Below are positions 16,170 through 24,952 of a stretch of DNA of 64,000 nucleotides, piece after piece. Origin of the DNA: Sphingobium estronivorans (lineage in GTDB: Bacteria; Pseudomonadota; Alphaproteobacteria; Sphingomonadales; Sphingomonadaceae); contig NZ_LFCT01000027.1 of NCBI RefSeq assembly GCF_008692605.1, positions 21,436-85,435 of the forward strand, in the 5' to 3' direction. A program made the translations under genes and the position numbers. The notes beneath the pieces are model-generated. The model was not told the origin of the DNA, did not search any database, and saw only the letters and a program-made list of their open reading frames with translations. Numbering within the stretch: position 1 is the stretch's first letter; the number at the start of each line of letters is the position of its first letter.

Positions 16170-17516
16170 TTGCAGTTGCGATCGCTGCGGGCGCTGACGC
16201 TCGCTTTCCTTCTGGTCTTTCTCTGCGCGACGCTGGCGACGGCCTTCGGCATTTACTTCGCGACATTTCGGACCATCGACCATCTGGTCGAGCAGCGCAT
16301 CGGCAGCACCAGCGAAATCATCGCCCCGCGGGGGGAGGCCGCGAGCGCCCGGCGCATCGGCGCGCGGATCATGGCGGCATCGCGTTACCGGGATACCGGC
16401 GATCTTGGTTTCATCCTGTTCGAAGGGGGGCAGCAGGTGGCGGGCAACGTCCGCGTGACGCGTCCATTGCCGCTGGGCCTGTCGCGGGTCGACGTGGCCG
16501 ACAGGATCAAGGGGCTGACCGATGGCAAGGTGCTGACGCGCGATCTGGGCGGGGACCTTCGGCTGGCGGTGATCGCGGAAACCGAACCGTTCGATCATTA
16601 TAATGCGGCGCGCCAGCGCATCTACCTGATCGGCTTCGGATCGATCGTGGCCATTGCGCTGGCTGCCGCGACGACCTTCACGCTGATCGTGCGGCGGCGC
16701 ATCACCGACATGCGCCGCACGGTGGAGGCGATATTCGAGGGCGACCTGTCGCAGCGGGTTCCGGTCGACGGATCGGGCACCGCCTTCGACCGGCAGGCCG
16801 AAGCCTTCAACCGGATGCTGACCCGGATCAACGAGTTGATGGAGGAGGTCCGCAACGTCACCAACGGCGTCGCGCATGAGCTGCGCACGCCGCTGGCCCG
16901 GCTGCGCAATCAATTGAGCCTGATCGCAAGCGATCCCGTCGCCGCGCCGGTGCGGCCGGGCATCGTGGCGGCGCAGGCGGAGACGGACCGGCTGCTCGCG
17001 CTGTTCGCGGCGCTGCTGCGCATCGCAGAGGTGGACAGCGGCGCGCGGCGGGCGAACTTCATGTCCGTGGACCTTCGCGCGCTGGTGGAGGAGAATGTCG
17101 AGGCGCTGGAGCCGGTGATCGAGGAAAGCGGGCACCGGATCGCGGCGCTGACGCTTGCGCCGATGGTCCTGACCGGCGACCGGCAGTTGCTGACGCAACT
17201 GGTGGTCAACCTGATCGAAAATATCCTTCGGCATACGCCTTCCGGGACGGTCATGACGATCGCCTTGCAAGGCGAGGGGCGGATGGCGGTGCTCAGTATC
17301 GCCGATAACGGCCCCGGCATCGCGGCGGAGGACCGGACGGTGGCGCTGGATCGCTTCGGGCGGTTGTCTGCCGGCGGCAATGGCAAGGATCATGAAAAGG
17401 GCCATGGCTTCGGCCTGCCGCTGGTGGCGTCCATCGCGCGGCTGCATGGCGGCACGATGGAACTGGACGATGCCCGGCCCGGATTGCGGGTGACGGTGCG
17501 GCTGCCCTGCGCCTGA
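16170..17516 (+). CDS. Two-component sensor histidine kinase
   Basis: Membrane kinase of 448 residues. The first hydrophobic segment is near residues 8-30 and a second near residues 150-172, with a periplasmic sensor of about 120 residues between. A HAMP linker follows (RRRITDMRRTVEAIFEGDLSQRVP). The HisKA phospho-acceptor is in GVAHELRTPLARLRNQ, the N-box is NLIENILRHTP, and the ATP lid blocks are DNGPGIAAEDR and GHGFGLPLV. A TTG start is supported by GAGGGG five bases upstream. It is coupled to the response regulator one base before it. A strong terminator follows the stop. The signal sensed is unknown. Confidence 0.94.
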   Translation: MQLRSLRALTLAFLLVFLCATLATAFGIYFATFRTIDHLVEQRIGSTSEIIAPRGEAASARRIGARIMAASRYRDTGDLGFILFEGGQQVAGNVRVTRPLPLGLSRVDVADRIKGLTDGKVLTRDLGGDLRLAVIAETEPFDHYNAARQRIYLIGFGSIVAIALAAATTFTLIVRRRITDMRRTVEAIFEGDLSQRVPVDGSGTAFDRQAEAFNRMLTRINELMEEVRNVTNGVAHELRTPLARLRNQLSLIASDPVAAPVRPGIVAAQAETDRLLALFAALLRIAEVDSGARRANFMSVDLRALVEENVEALEPVIEESGHRIAALTLAPMVLTGDRQLLTQLVVNLIENILRHTPSGTVMTIALQGEGRMAVLSIADNGPGIAAEDRTVALDRFGRLSAGGNGKDHEKGHGFGLPLVASIARLHGGTMELDDARPGLRVTVRLPCA

Positions 17517-17542
17517 AGCGGGTCCCGGTAATTGGCGCATGA

Positions 17543-17586
17543 AAAAGGGGCCGTGGCGTGCGGGGGTGCACGCCACGGCCCCTTTT
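17543..17586. terminator. Strong bidirectional Rho-independent terminator
   Basis: A perfect 15-bp GC-rich stem (GGGGCCGTGGCGTGC with its complement) has a 6-nt loop and is flanked by AAAA on the left and TTTT on the right, giving a 19-bp stem. It lies between the convergent histidine kinase and TonB receptor genes and has the structure to stop transcription from both sides. Confidence 0.93.
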
Positions 17587-17596
17587 CTTACCCGGA

Positions 17597-20014
17597 TCAG
17601 AAGTTGACGGTGCCTTCGATGCCCCAGGTGCGGGGCGCGTTGAAATTCGCATAGTCACCCAGCGTCGCGGCATTGGCAGCCGAACGGCGATAGATATGCG
17701 CTTCGTTGAACAGGTTGCGGCTCCAGGCGGAGACGGTGAAGGTCTGGCCGTGATCGTTCATGCGGATGTCGGCCAGCGCGATGCGGCCGTTCACGATGAA
17801 GCTGGAGTCGGTCTTGGTCGGCTCGTTCTGGAAGCTGTACATGCTGTCGGCATAGTTGCCGTCGACGTGGAAGCGCAGCTTGGTGTCGCCGCCGATGACC
17901 GAAACCGGCACCTCATAGTCGATATAGCCCGACGCTGCGTTGCGCGGCGTGAACACCACGAACACCTGGGTCAGCGGATTGCCGGCCAATTGCGGGTTCG
18001 GTGTCGCCGGGATCTTGGTGTAGGTATAGGCGTAGGAAGCGCCGATCGTCAGACCGTCGATCGGGTTCGTGGTGAAGTCGGCCTCAATGCCCCGGATTTT
18101 CGAGGTACCGGGCGCATTGGCCGTATCCTCGGTGTGGAGGTTGAAGGTCGGGTTGGGCGCGCCATTGGCCAGGGTCGGGCTGGTGTCGACATGGTCGAAG
18201 TCGATCTGCGTGCCCTTGCGGTCCATGATGTAGCCGGCCAGGTTCAGGCGAACCTTGTGGTCGAGCATGTCCATCTTGGCGCCGACTTCATAGGATTTGA
18301 CCTTTTCCGGGCCGAAGGCGCCGAAATTGGACGAACGGTCGTTGGCGCCGCCCGCACGATAGCCGGTCGCATATTTGGCGTAGAGGTGGACATCCTTGGA
18401 CATGTCGAAGGCCAGGGTCGCCATCGGATCGAAGCGGTCGTTGTCGAAGGAGAAGGTCCAGGGCGTAGGCACGCCCGACACCATCGTCAGCGCGCCGCTG
18501 CGCTTGTCCCTGGTGTAGCGGCCGCCCACCGTCAGGTGCAGCATGTCCATGCCCGCCGGGGTCCAGGTGGCCTGGGCGAACGCGGCATAGCTGTGTGCCG
18601 TGGCATGGCTGTCACGCTGAATGAAGCGCGAGCCATAGGCCCAGCCCTGGTTGCTCGACGTGATCGGACCGAACACCTGCGGCTGGGTGATGGAATAGGC
18701 CGTGCCGTCGGCATTCCACTGGTTGGAAGACGGCGTCGCTGCCGATTCCCGCGCATTTTCCTGGAAATAGTAAAGGCCGACGACATAGTCGAGATTGGTC
18801 AGGCTGCCCACGGCCTGGAATTCCTGGCTGAACTGATGCTGGGTCAGGTCGGACAGGCTGTAACGGCTGAAAAGGGCATTGGGAGCGAACACGGTGCGGT
18901 GCGCGCCGCCCGAATTGTCCCACTGGGCCGTGGTCACGCCGCGCCATGCGGTGATCGAACGCAGCTGGAGGTTGGACGTCGCGTCATATTTGATGGTCGA
19001 GGACACGCCATGGGTCCGGTCGACGCTGAGCTGCTGCGGCACGCCGATGTCGGCGACCTTCATTCGGTTGTCGCCGCTGACGACGACCAGCGGGGACAGC
19101 GGATTGATGCACTTGGCGGCGGCGCAGCTCAGCTTGCCGTTGGCCAGCGTGGCGATCGGCAGGTTGGTCGGGTTGTAGTTGACGAGCTGGCTGTAGAAGG
19201 GCGTGTTTTCGTCCTTCGCCTGATCGTAGGCGACCTCCACCGACAGGCCGTCGACCGGCTTCCACAGGGCCGAGGTGCGACCGCCGTAACGGTTGTAATA
19301 GTTCCAGCCATAATTGCCGGGCAGCGGGTTCTTCACCGTCGCGTCCTGATGCTGGATGACGCCGTCGAACTTGAGCGCGATGTTGGCGAAGGCGGGCAGG
19401 TTCAGGTGAATTTCGCTGTTGTAGCTGCCATAATTGCCGATGCCGCCCATGAAACGGCCGCCGAATTCACCGGTGGGCGCCTTGGTCACGATGCTGACCG
19501 CACCGCCTTCGGTGTTGCGGCCGAACAGCGTGCCCTGCGGGCCGCGCAGCACTTCCAGACGCTCGACGTCGAACAGCGCCGCGTTCAGGCCCTGCGAACG
19601 GCCGAGATAGACGCCATCGACATAGACGCCGACGCCGGTGTCGCGGGCGGTCTGGTTCTGGTCGAACGGCACGATGCCGCGAATGCCGACCGTCAGCGCC
19701 GACTGGCGCGCTTCGAAGGTGGCGACGCGCAGCGACGGGATGGCGCCGTCGGTCAGGTCGAACAGGCTCTGGACGTGGCGATCCTTCATGACGGTGGGGT
19801 CGATCACGGAAATGGCGATCGGCGTTTCCTGAAGGTCGGTCTCGCGCTTGGTGGCGGTGACGACGATGGTGCCCAGCCCTGCCTCTTCCGCAGCCGCGGA
19901 GGCTTCGGCAGGCTGTTGATCGGTGGCGGCAAAGGCCAGCGAGGGCGCGGAAACCGACGCCAGCAGCAGGCCGCCCAGCGACATGCGCAGCAGGTTGGTG
20001 GAAGAGCGAATCAT
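17597..20014 (-). CDS. TonB-dependent receptor (no STN domain)
   Basis: Outer-membrane receptor of 805 residues. It has a signal peptide (LGGLLLASVSAPSLAFA), then a plug beginning IVVTATKRETDLQETPIAISV with VEVLRGPQGTLFGRNTEGGAVSIVT, and a beta-barrel ending RTWGIEGTVNF. This is the type abundant in sphingomonads and often tied to uptake of hydrophobic or aromatic compounds and xenobiotics. A strong ribosome site (AGGGG) precedes the ATG by 8 nt. A Cys pair in the barrel (SCAAAKCINP) may form a disulfide in an extracellular loop. It is monocistronic, ending at the bidirectional terminator, with its promoter in the AT-rich spacer upstream. Ligand unknown. Confidence 0.93.
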   Translation of the reverse strand: MIRSSTNLLRMSLGGLLLASVSAPSLAFAATDQQPAEASAAAEEAGLGTIVVTATKRETDLQETPIAISVIDPTVMKDRHVQSLFDLTDGAIPSLRVATFEARQSALTVGIRGIVPFDQNQTARDTGVGVYVDGVYLGRSQGLNAALFDVERLEVLRGPQGTLFGRNTEGGAVSIVTKAPTGEFGGRFMGGIGNYGSYNSEIHLNLPAFANIALKFDGVIQHQDATVKNPLPGNYGWNYYNRYGGRTSALWKPVDGLSVEVAYDQAKDENTPFYSQLVNYNPTNLPIATLANGKLSCAAAKCINPLSPLVVVSGDNRMKVADIGVPQQLSVDRTHGVSSTIKYDATSNLQLRSITAWRGVTTAQWDNSGGAHRTVFAPNALFSRYSLSDLTQHQFSQEFQAVGSLTNLDYVVGLYYFQENARESAATPSSNQWNADGTAYSITQPQVFGPITSSNQGWAYGSRFIQRDSHATAHSYAAFAQATWTPAGMDMLHLTVGGRYTRDKRSGALTMVSGVPTPWTFSFDNDRFDPMATLAFDMSKDVHLYAKYATGYRAGGANDRSSNFGAFGPEKVKSYEVGAKMDMLDHKVRLNLAGYIMDRKGTQIDFDHVDTSPTLANGAPNPTFNLHTEDTANAPGTSKIRGIEADFTTNPIDGLTIGASYAYTYTKIPATPNPQLAGNPLTQVFVVFTPRNAASGYIDYEVPVSVIGGDTKLRFHVDGNYADSMYSFQNEPTKTDSSFIVNGRIALADIRMNDHGQTFTVSAWSRNLFNEAHIYRRSAANAATLGDYANFNAPRTWGIEGTVNF

Positions 20015-20302
20015 GACAGTAACCCCTTTTCAAATCCATCGGATGGATGCTTTGCGGGGCGGCCACTAGGACGGCATCACAACAGTTTTGTGACAAACGC
20101 TGTCATAATTATACTATAATGAATGTCATTTTCGGTTCATTTTTCATGAAATCAATTATAAGATCATCATATTTAAATATAGATTCTTACTTGGGTAAAT
20201 ATATTTTAGAAAAAAATGTCCATATAATTTATATAAATATTGATGAACGTCGTAATGGGGAAAATTGTCTTTATTTATAATTTCATTCCATTGAATAATG
20301 GT
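20015..20302. other. AT-rich spacer holding the promoter region of the TonB receptor
   Basis: From about 20100 to 20300 the composition shifts abruptly to AT-rich sequence with runs such as TATTTAAATATAG and TTTATATAAATATTG, unlike the GC-rich surroundings. It contains a perfect 13-nt palindrome ATTATACTATAAT (20108-20120) that offers a TATAAT hexamer on each strand. A short open frame (20119-20280) is rich in Ile, Tyr and Asn and has no ribosome site, so I do not call it a gene. Confidence 0.5.
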
Positions 20303-21331
20303 TCAGGCTGATCGTCTGATATCGAATATCCCCGTATAGCCGACATGATCCGATAGCATCGTGCCCGCCGCGTCATGACCGAAGGGAATGGCGATCCCAC
20401 GCAGCTTCAGGTTCAGGGTCCGGCCCGGCGCGAAAAATTCCCAGTCGCGGGCGCGTTGGCGGGAAGATAATGCATCTGCGGTCAGGGCGATGCCGCCGGC
20501 CTGCGCCGCATCATAGGCATTGTCGATCCGCACCCCCGGCACCCAGGTCCGCGTCGCTCGATCCATCAGTTCCGCCCGGCGCTCCGGCGTCTGCCCGGCG
20601 TTGAAATCGCCCGCCACGATCAGCGCGTTGCGCGGGTCGTGATTGTGCCGGATGAACGCGCTGAGATCGGCAAGCTCCGCCGTAAAGGCATGGTTCGACC
20701 GTTCATCCGCCACGCCGGACGCGCGGCGGCTGTTGAGATGCGTGGTCACGACATCCACCGCGCCGCTCTGCCCGGGCAGCCGGATGCGGGCAAGCAGCGC
20801 GCCTTTGTTCGCCAGGCAATCCCATCCGGCACAGGCAAAGGCGGGAAAGACCATCCGGCGAATATGGACGATGGGATAATCGGACAGGATCTGCAATCCG
20901 CTGCCGACATATTTGCCGATCCCCTCGCCATGAATCCATGAATCCCGTGCGGCAAAGCGCAGGTCGGCGGAACTGGGGAGCGCGCCGCTGCCCGCATCCT
21001 CATCCGCGCCATCGGCAATATATCGATATCCAGCCGCGCGGCCCATGGCCTGGGCCTGACTGGTAAAGGCTTCCTGAAGCACGACGATGTGCGGGTTTTT
21101 GCCTCGCGCACGCAGGGAGCGCAGGGTGGCCGCCATCCGCTCGAAATCGGCGGGCCTGTCCCAGGCGACCGGCCAGGGTGCGCCATGAATATTATAGGTC
21201 ATCACCGATAACCGACCGGAAAAGGGCACGGGAGCGGCCGATGGCGGCAGGTTGCGCGGATGGGTCGGCGGCGCGATGGCGATCAGTGCGGCGAGCGCGA
21301 TTCCCCGGGAAATTCCTGCGAAAAAACCCAC
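20303..21331 (-). CDS. Endonuclease/exonuclease/phosphatase (EEP) family protein, exported
   Basis: DNase I-like fold phosphodiesterase of 342 residues with an N-terminal hydrophobic signal segment (GIALAALIAIAPPTHP), so probably periplasmic or secreted. Active-site blocks are MTYNIHG (Asn), VLQEAF (Glu), TTHLNSRR (His), AGDFNAG (Asp, Asn) and the final SDHVGYTG (Asp-His). The insertion CLANKGALLARIRLPG resembles the D-x4-KG region of neutral sphingomyelinases within this superfamily, so a lipid phosphodiesterase is one possibility. A GTG start follows GGAG by 7 nt. The gene stands alone, divergent from the envelope operon at 21565. Substrate not determined. Confidence 0.85.
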   Translation of the reverse strand: MGFFAGISRGIALAALIAIAPPTHPRNLPPSAAPVPFSGRLSVMTYNIHGAPWPVAWDRPADFERMAATLRSLRARGKNPHIVVLQEAFTSQAQAMGRAAGYRYIADGADEDAGSGALPSSADLRFAARDSWIHGEGIGKYVGSGLQILSDYPIVHIRRMVFPAFACAGWDCLANKGALLARIRLPGQSGAVDVVTTHLNSRRASGVADERSNHAFTAELADLSAFIRHNHDPRNALIVAGDFNAGQTPERRAELMDRATRTWVPGVRIDNAYDAAQAGGIALTADALSSRQRARDWEFFAPGRTLNLKLRGIAIPFGHDAAGTMLSDHVGYTGIFDIRRSA

Positions 21332-21564
21332 CGTCTTTCTCCTGCCGCAACGGGCGGAGGACGGCAGGGGAAGGACGCAGCCTCAGTTGTCGGCGAAGAT
21401 GAAAAAGAGTTCATGATCCTGTTCGACTGCGGTTGCGGTCCGGGATGCCGTCCTGAGGTCAGGAGCGAAATTCCAGGCATGATCGAATCTGTCATCATCA
21501 AGTCATCGGTGGCAAGCATAGCGGCGCCCGTAATTGGGTATGCTTCAGTCTGTAGGGGGCAGTC

Positions 21565-22302
21565 ATGAAGAAACTTCTTCTGTCGATTCATGATGTTGGT
21601 CCGCGCTTCGAATCCGAAGTCGATCTGTTGCTGGACCGGCTGACCCAGCATGTCCCGGTCGATCGGCTGGCCATGCTGGTCGTGCCGTACCATTGGGGCG
21701 CCTATCCGCTGCGGCCTGAAAGCGCCTTTGCGGGGCGGCTGCGGGGCTGGTCGGATGCGGGGGTCAGCATCTTCGCCCATGGCTGGTTTCACCGCGACAT
21801 GGCGACGCACTCCAGCGCGGCGGCGCGTTTCAAGGCGCGCCACATGACAGCGGGAGAGGGCGAATTTCTGGGGTTGGACGCTTCGACAGCGGAGCGGCGC
21901 ATGGCCGCCGCACGTGACCTGATCCAGTCCATCACCGGGCGTCCGGTGGCGGGATTCGTTGCCCCGGCCTGGCTCTACGGCCCCCAGGCGCTCGACGCTT
22001 TGGCGAAAACCGGCTTTGCGCTGGCGGAGGATCATATGAAGGTGTGGCAACCGGCGACGGGCCGGGTGCTGGCGCGCGGGCCGGTGCTGACCTGGGCCAG
22101 TCGCAGCCGGGCGCGGATCGCTTCTTCCTTGCTGGCGGCGCGGCTGCTGCCGCCATTGCTGCGCCATGCCTCCGTCGCGCGCGTTGCTGTCCATCCGGGC
22201 GACGCGCAAGTCCCGCGCCTGCTGGCGAGCATCGACCGTGCCCTGCGCCGCCTGACGCGGACGCATGAGGCCGGTCGCTACGGCGATTTGCTGAAGAACT
22301 GA
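21565..22302 (+). CDS. DUF2334 / polysaccharide deacetylase-like protein
   Basis: NodB-like TIM-barrel-type deacetylase homologue of 245 residues. The first strand carries SIHDVGP (Asp), the middle has the HGWFHRDM segment (paired His), and a later strand has FVAPAWLYG. These match the metal-binding pattern of DUF2334 and CE4-like enzymes. No signal peptide is seen, so it probably acts on a cytoplasmic glycan or lipid-linked sugar. A strong ribosome site (GTAGGGGGCAGTC) precedes the ATG. It heads a run of five same-strand genes with tiny gaps, followed 3 bp later by a GT4 glycosyltransferase. Deacetylation of an amino sugar in an envelope glycan is an inference. Confidence 0.8.
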   Translation: MKKLLLSIHDVGPRFESEVDLLLDRLTQHVPVDRLAMLVVPYHWGAYPLRPESAFAGRLRGWSDAGVSIFAHGWFHRDMATHSSAAARFKARHMTAGEGEFLGLDASTAERRMAAARDLIQSITGRPVAGFVAPAWLYGPQALDALAKTGFALAEDHMKVWQPATGRVLARGPVLTWASRSRARIASSLLAARLLPPLLRHASVARVAVHPGDAQVPRLLASIDRALRRLTRTHEAGRYGDLLKN

Positions 22303-22305
22303 AAG

Positions 22306-23493
22306 ATGCGTGTCCTGACCTTCCTCCACAGCTTCGAACCCGGCGGGGTCGAACGGGTCGCGTTACGGCTGGTCCGCCAGTGGCGCGAGCAGGGCGTCGA
22401 TGCGCCGCTGTTCATGGGGCGCCGCGACGGCGCGATGCAGCGGGAATTGGGCGAAGAGCTTGACGCGGACATGCCGCCGCGCGCCCGCTTTTCCATTGCA
22501 TGGTGCGAAACGCTCTGGATGATCGCGATGCTGCCCGCCGCGATCCGGCGTTGGCGGCCCGACGTGCTGTTCTGTGCGGGTAACAGCTATGCGGTGGTCG
22601 CGGTGGCGATGAAATTGCTGCTCGGCGGTCGCTGTCCTCCGGTGGTGGCGAAGATCAGCAACGATCTGGAACGACGCGACATGCCTTGGGCGGGACGGTT
22701 TTTTTACCGCCTCTGGCTGCGCGTGCAGGGGCACTTCATCGATCATTTCGTTGCCATGGCGCCCGGTCTGGAGGCCGAGATCGCGACGCTGGCCCGTCCT
22801 CGCCGTCCGGGGATCGGCATCATTCCCGATCCGGCGCTGTCGTCGGCACAGATCGACCGGCTGCGGGCGCGGACCTTGTCCGGAACGGCGGGAGAAGGCC
22901 GTCGCTTCGCGGCCATCGGCCGGCTGGTACGGCAGAAGAATTTCGCCCTGATGCTGGAGGCTTTTGCACTGGGCGCGGGCGTGCGGGACCGGCTGACCCT
23001 TTATGGCGATGGTCCCGATCGGGAGCGGCTGAAGAAGTTGGCCGACTGGCTGGGTATCGGCGAGCGCGTCGATTTCGCGGGCCATGTGACCGATCCTCTG
23101 TCCCGGATCGGGCGGGGCGATATTGTCCTGCTCTCCTCCGATTATGAAGGCGTTCCCGCCGTCATATTGGAGGCGCTGGCCGCCGGGCAGCCGATTATCG
23201 CGACGGAGTGCAGCGCGGCGATGCGTGCCTTGCTCCTCGACGGTGCGCTGGGTCGTCTGGTGCCGGTTGGCGATGTGACGGCCTTCGCCTGCGCCATCGC
23301 TGATGCCGAACGGATCGTTCAGGATGAAGCGGCCAGTCTTGCCCAGGCCCGCCATTTCACGCTGGAGGCGGCCGCCCCCTCCTATCTCACCCGTTTTGCC
23401 GCCACCGCGCGCCTTGGCAGTTCCGGCGAAAAATCCTGCCCGGAGCAACTGAGGCGCCCGCTCGGCGGCAACGTCACCTCTTCCAGCCAATGA
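22306..23493 (+). CDS. Glycosyltransferase family 4 protein
   Basis: GT-B fold glycosyltransferase of 395 residues. It has the GT4 acceptor-domain opening MRVLTFLHSFEPGGVERVALRLVRQW and the donor-side blocks RRFAAIGRLVRQKNFALMLEAFA, LYGDGPDRERLKKLA and LLSSDYEGVPAVILEALAAGQPIIATE, which include the conserved E-x7-E. It should transfer a sugar from a nucleotide donor at the cytoplasmic membrane face. It is the second gene of the envelope operon. The C-terminal 25 residues beyond the fold are polar and non-conserved in look. Acceptor unknown; a lipid-linked glycan is plausible given the neighbours. Confidence 0.9.
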   Translation: MRVLTFLHSFEPGGVERVALRLVRQWREQGVDAPLFMGRRDGAMQRELGEELDADMPPRARFSIAWCETLWMIAMLPAAIRRWRPDVLFCAGNSYAVVAVAMKLLLGGRCPPVVAKISNDLERRDMPWAGRFFYRLWLRVQGHFIDHFVAMAPGLEAEIATLARPRRPGIGIIPDPALSSAQIDRLRARTLSGTAGEGRRFAAIGRLVRQKNFALMLEAFALGAGVRDRLTLYGDGPDRERLKKLADWLGIGERVDFAGHVTDPLSRIGRGDIVLLSSDYEGVPAVILEALAAGQPIIATECSAAMRALLLDGALGRLVPVGDVTAFACAIADAERIVQDEAASLAQARHFTLEAAAPSYLTRFAATARLGSSGEKSCPEQLRRPLGGNVTSSSQ

Positions 23494-23506
23494 GAATGAG
23501 CATCCT

Positions 23507-24448
23507 ATGACCGGCGAATCCTCAACCGGCCTTTTAAGCCCCACGGTCGCATCGCTGGACAGTGCGCTTGATCCCAAGCCGCTGATCCAGTCGGGCCGCA
23601 ACTGGACCCGATGGGCCGGGCCGCTTGTGTCCGTGCTGATCCTGGTCGTGGCCCTCCACCAATTCCGCGACATCGATCCGCGCCGCCTGTGGGCGCTGAT
23701 GCCGGTGTCGTTCGCGTTCTGGATCGCCTTTGCGCTTTATTATCTGGGCGGGCCGATTTCCGAATGGGTGATCTTCCGGCGGCTCTGGGCGATCCCGGCG
23801 GAGGGCTTCGTCGCGCTGCTGCGCAAGCTGGTCAGCAACGAGATTCTGCTCGGCTATCTGGGCGAGGTTTATTTCTATGCCTGGGCGCGGCGCAACGCCA
23901 GCATTACCACGGCTCCCTTCGGCGCGATCAAGGATGTGACCATATTGTCCGCGCTGGTCGGCAATGGCGTGACGCTGTTGATGGTGGCGCTGGCGCTGCC
24001 GCTGCTGGGCGCAGTCGATGCCGGGCTGAACCGTTGGGAAGTCGGCGGGTCGATCCTGTTTGTATTGGCGTCGTCGCTGGTGGCGATGCTGCTGCGGCGC
24101 CGGCTGTTCACCCTGCCGCGCGGGGATTTGTGGATGGTTTCGTCCATCCATCTCTTGCGTATCGTGGCGACGACAATGTTGGCGGCGGTGATGTGGCATT
24201 TGTTGTTGCCGGACATTGCGATCAGTTGGTGGATATTGCTCGGAACTCTTCGCCAGCTCATCTCACGCCTGCCGCTGTTGCCCAACAAGGATGTGGTGTT
24301 CGCCAGCATGGCCGCCTTCCTGATCGGGCGTGACAGCGAGATCGCGTCGGCCATGGCGCTGATGGCGTCGCTGATCCTTGCCGCGCATCTGCTGGTTGGC
24401 ATGGTGCTGGGCGTGACCGAACTGCTGCGCGAAAGCCGCGCCCAATGA
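23507..24448 (+). CDS. Integral membrane protein, lysylphosphatidylglycerol synthase TM-like
   Basis: Polytopic inner-membrane protein of 313 residues with about seven or eight hydrophobic segments (for example PLVSVLILVVALHQF near residue 40 and VTLLMVALALPLLGAV in the middle). The layout resembles the flippase-like membrane domain of MprF/AglD proteins. Polar residues inside membrane segments (NEILLGYLGEVYFYAWAR) fit lipid handling. It lies between two GT4 genes, 13 bp after the first and overlapping the DUF2141 gene by 4 bp. A role in transport or flipping of a glycolipid intermediate is inferred from fold and context only. Confidence 0.75.
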   Translation: MTGESSTGLLSPTVASLDSALDPKPLIQSGRNWTRWAGPLVSVLILVVALHQFRDIDPRRLWALMPVSFAFWIAFALYYLGGPISEWVIFRRLWAIPAEGFVALLRKLVSNEILLGYLGEVYFYAWARRNASITTAPFGAIKDVTILSALVGNGVTLLMVALALPLLGAVDAGLNRWEVGGSILFVLASSLVAMLLRRRLFTLPRGDLWMVSSIHLLRIVATTMLAAVMWHLLLPDIAISWWILLGTLRQLISRLPLLPNKDVVFASMAAFLIGRDSEIASAMALMASLILAAHLLVGMVLGVTELLRESRAQ

Positions 24449-24948
24449 TCGCCGCGTTCCTTCTCGCAGGAGCGGCGATCCCGTCTACGCCTGATCTCGG
24501 CAAGGCTGAAGGGCAATGCCGGGCCAATGAAAACGGTCCGGCCTTTCTGGTAGAGGTACTAGGCCTCAAGGACCGCGCAGGCCGGCTGAAGCTGGAGCTT
24601 TATCCCGCCAATGACCAGGATTTCCTGGCCGACGACAATGTGCTGGTCGCGGCGGGCAAGACGTTCCGTCGGGTGGAGGAGGCGGTGCCGTCGTCCGGCC
24701 CCGTTCAGCTCTGCATCCGCGCGCCCGGTCCGGGCGTCTATGCGCTCAGCCTGATGCATGACCGGGACAGCAATCGCCGTTTCTCGCTGTCGGTCGACGG
24801 CATCGGTTTTCCGGGCAATCCCAAGCTCGGCTGGTCGAAGCCCCATGCCGCCGTCGCCAGGGCGACGGTCGGATCGGGGCCGGCGCGGATCGCCATCACA
24901 ATGAACTATCGCCGGGGACTCTTCTCCTTCGGCCCGCTGGAGAAATGA
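24445..24948 (+). CDS. DUF2141 domain protein, exported
   Basis: A 167-residue protein with a short N-terminal hydrophobic signal (MIAAFLLAGAAIPSTP) and a DUF2141-like beta domain: VEVLGLKDRAGRLKLELYP, CIRAPGPGVYALSLMHDRDSNRRF and GIGFPGNPKLGWSKPHAAVARA. The block HDRDxN...G is characteristic of DUF2141. The biochemical role of the family is unknown; it is periplasmic and often near envelope lipid genes. Its start overlaps the upstream membrane protein stop (ATGA), so it belongs to the envelope operon. Confidence 0.85.
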   Translation: MIAAFLLAGAAIPSTPDLGKAEGQCRANENGPAFLVEVLGLKDRAGRLKLELYPANDQDFLADDNVLVAAGKTFRRVEEAVPSSGPVQLCIRAPGPGVYALSLMHDRDSNRRFSLSVDGIGFPGNPKLGWSKPHAAVARATVGSGPARIAITMNYRRGLFSFGPLEK

Positions 24949-24952
24949 CGCG

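Noticed and set aside
17558..20119. Plus-strand open frame of about 850 codons opposite the second TonB receptor
   Set aside because: It starts inside the terminator hairpin, has no ribosome site and mirrors the receptor's codon structure. The minus strand carries a full receptor with signal peptide and barrel.
20119..20280. Small AT-rich reading frame in the spacer before the TonB receptor
   Set aside because: There is no ribosome site, and the Ile/Tyr/Asn-rich content is what random AT-rich sequence gives.
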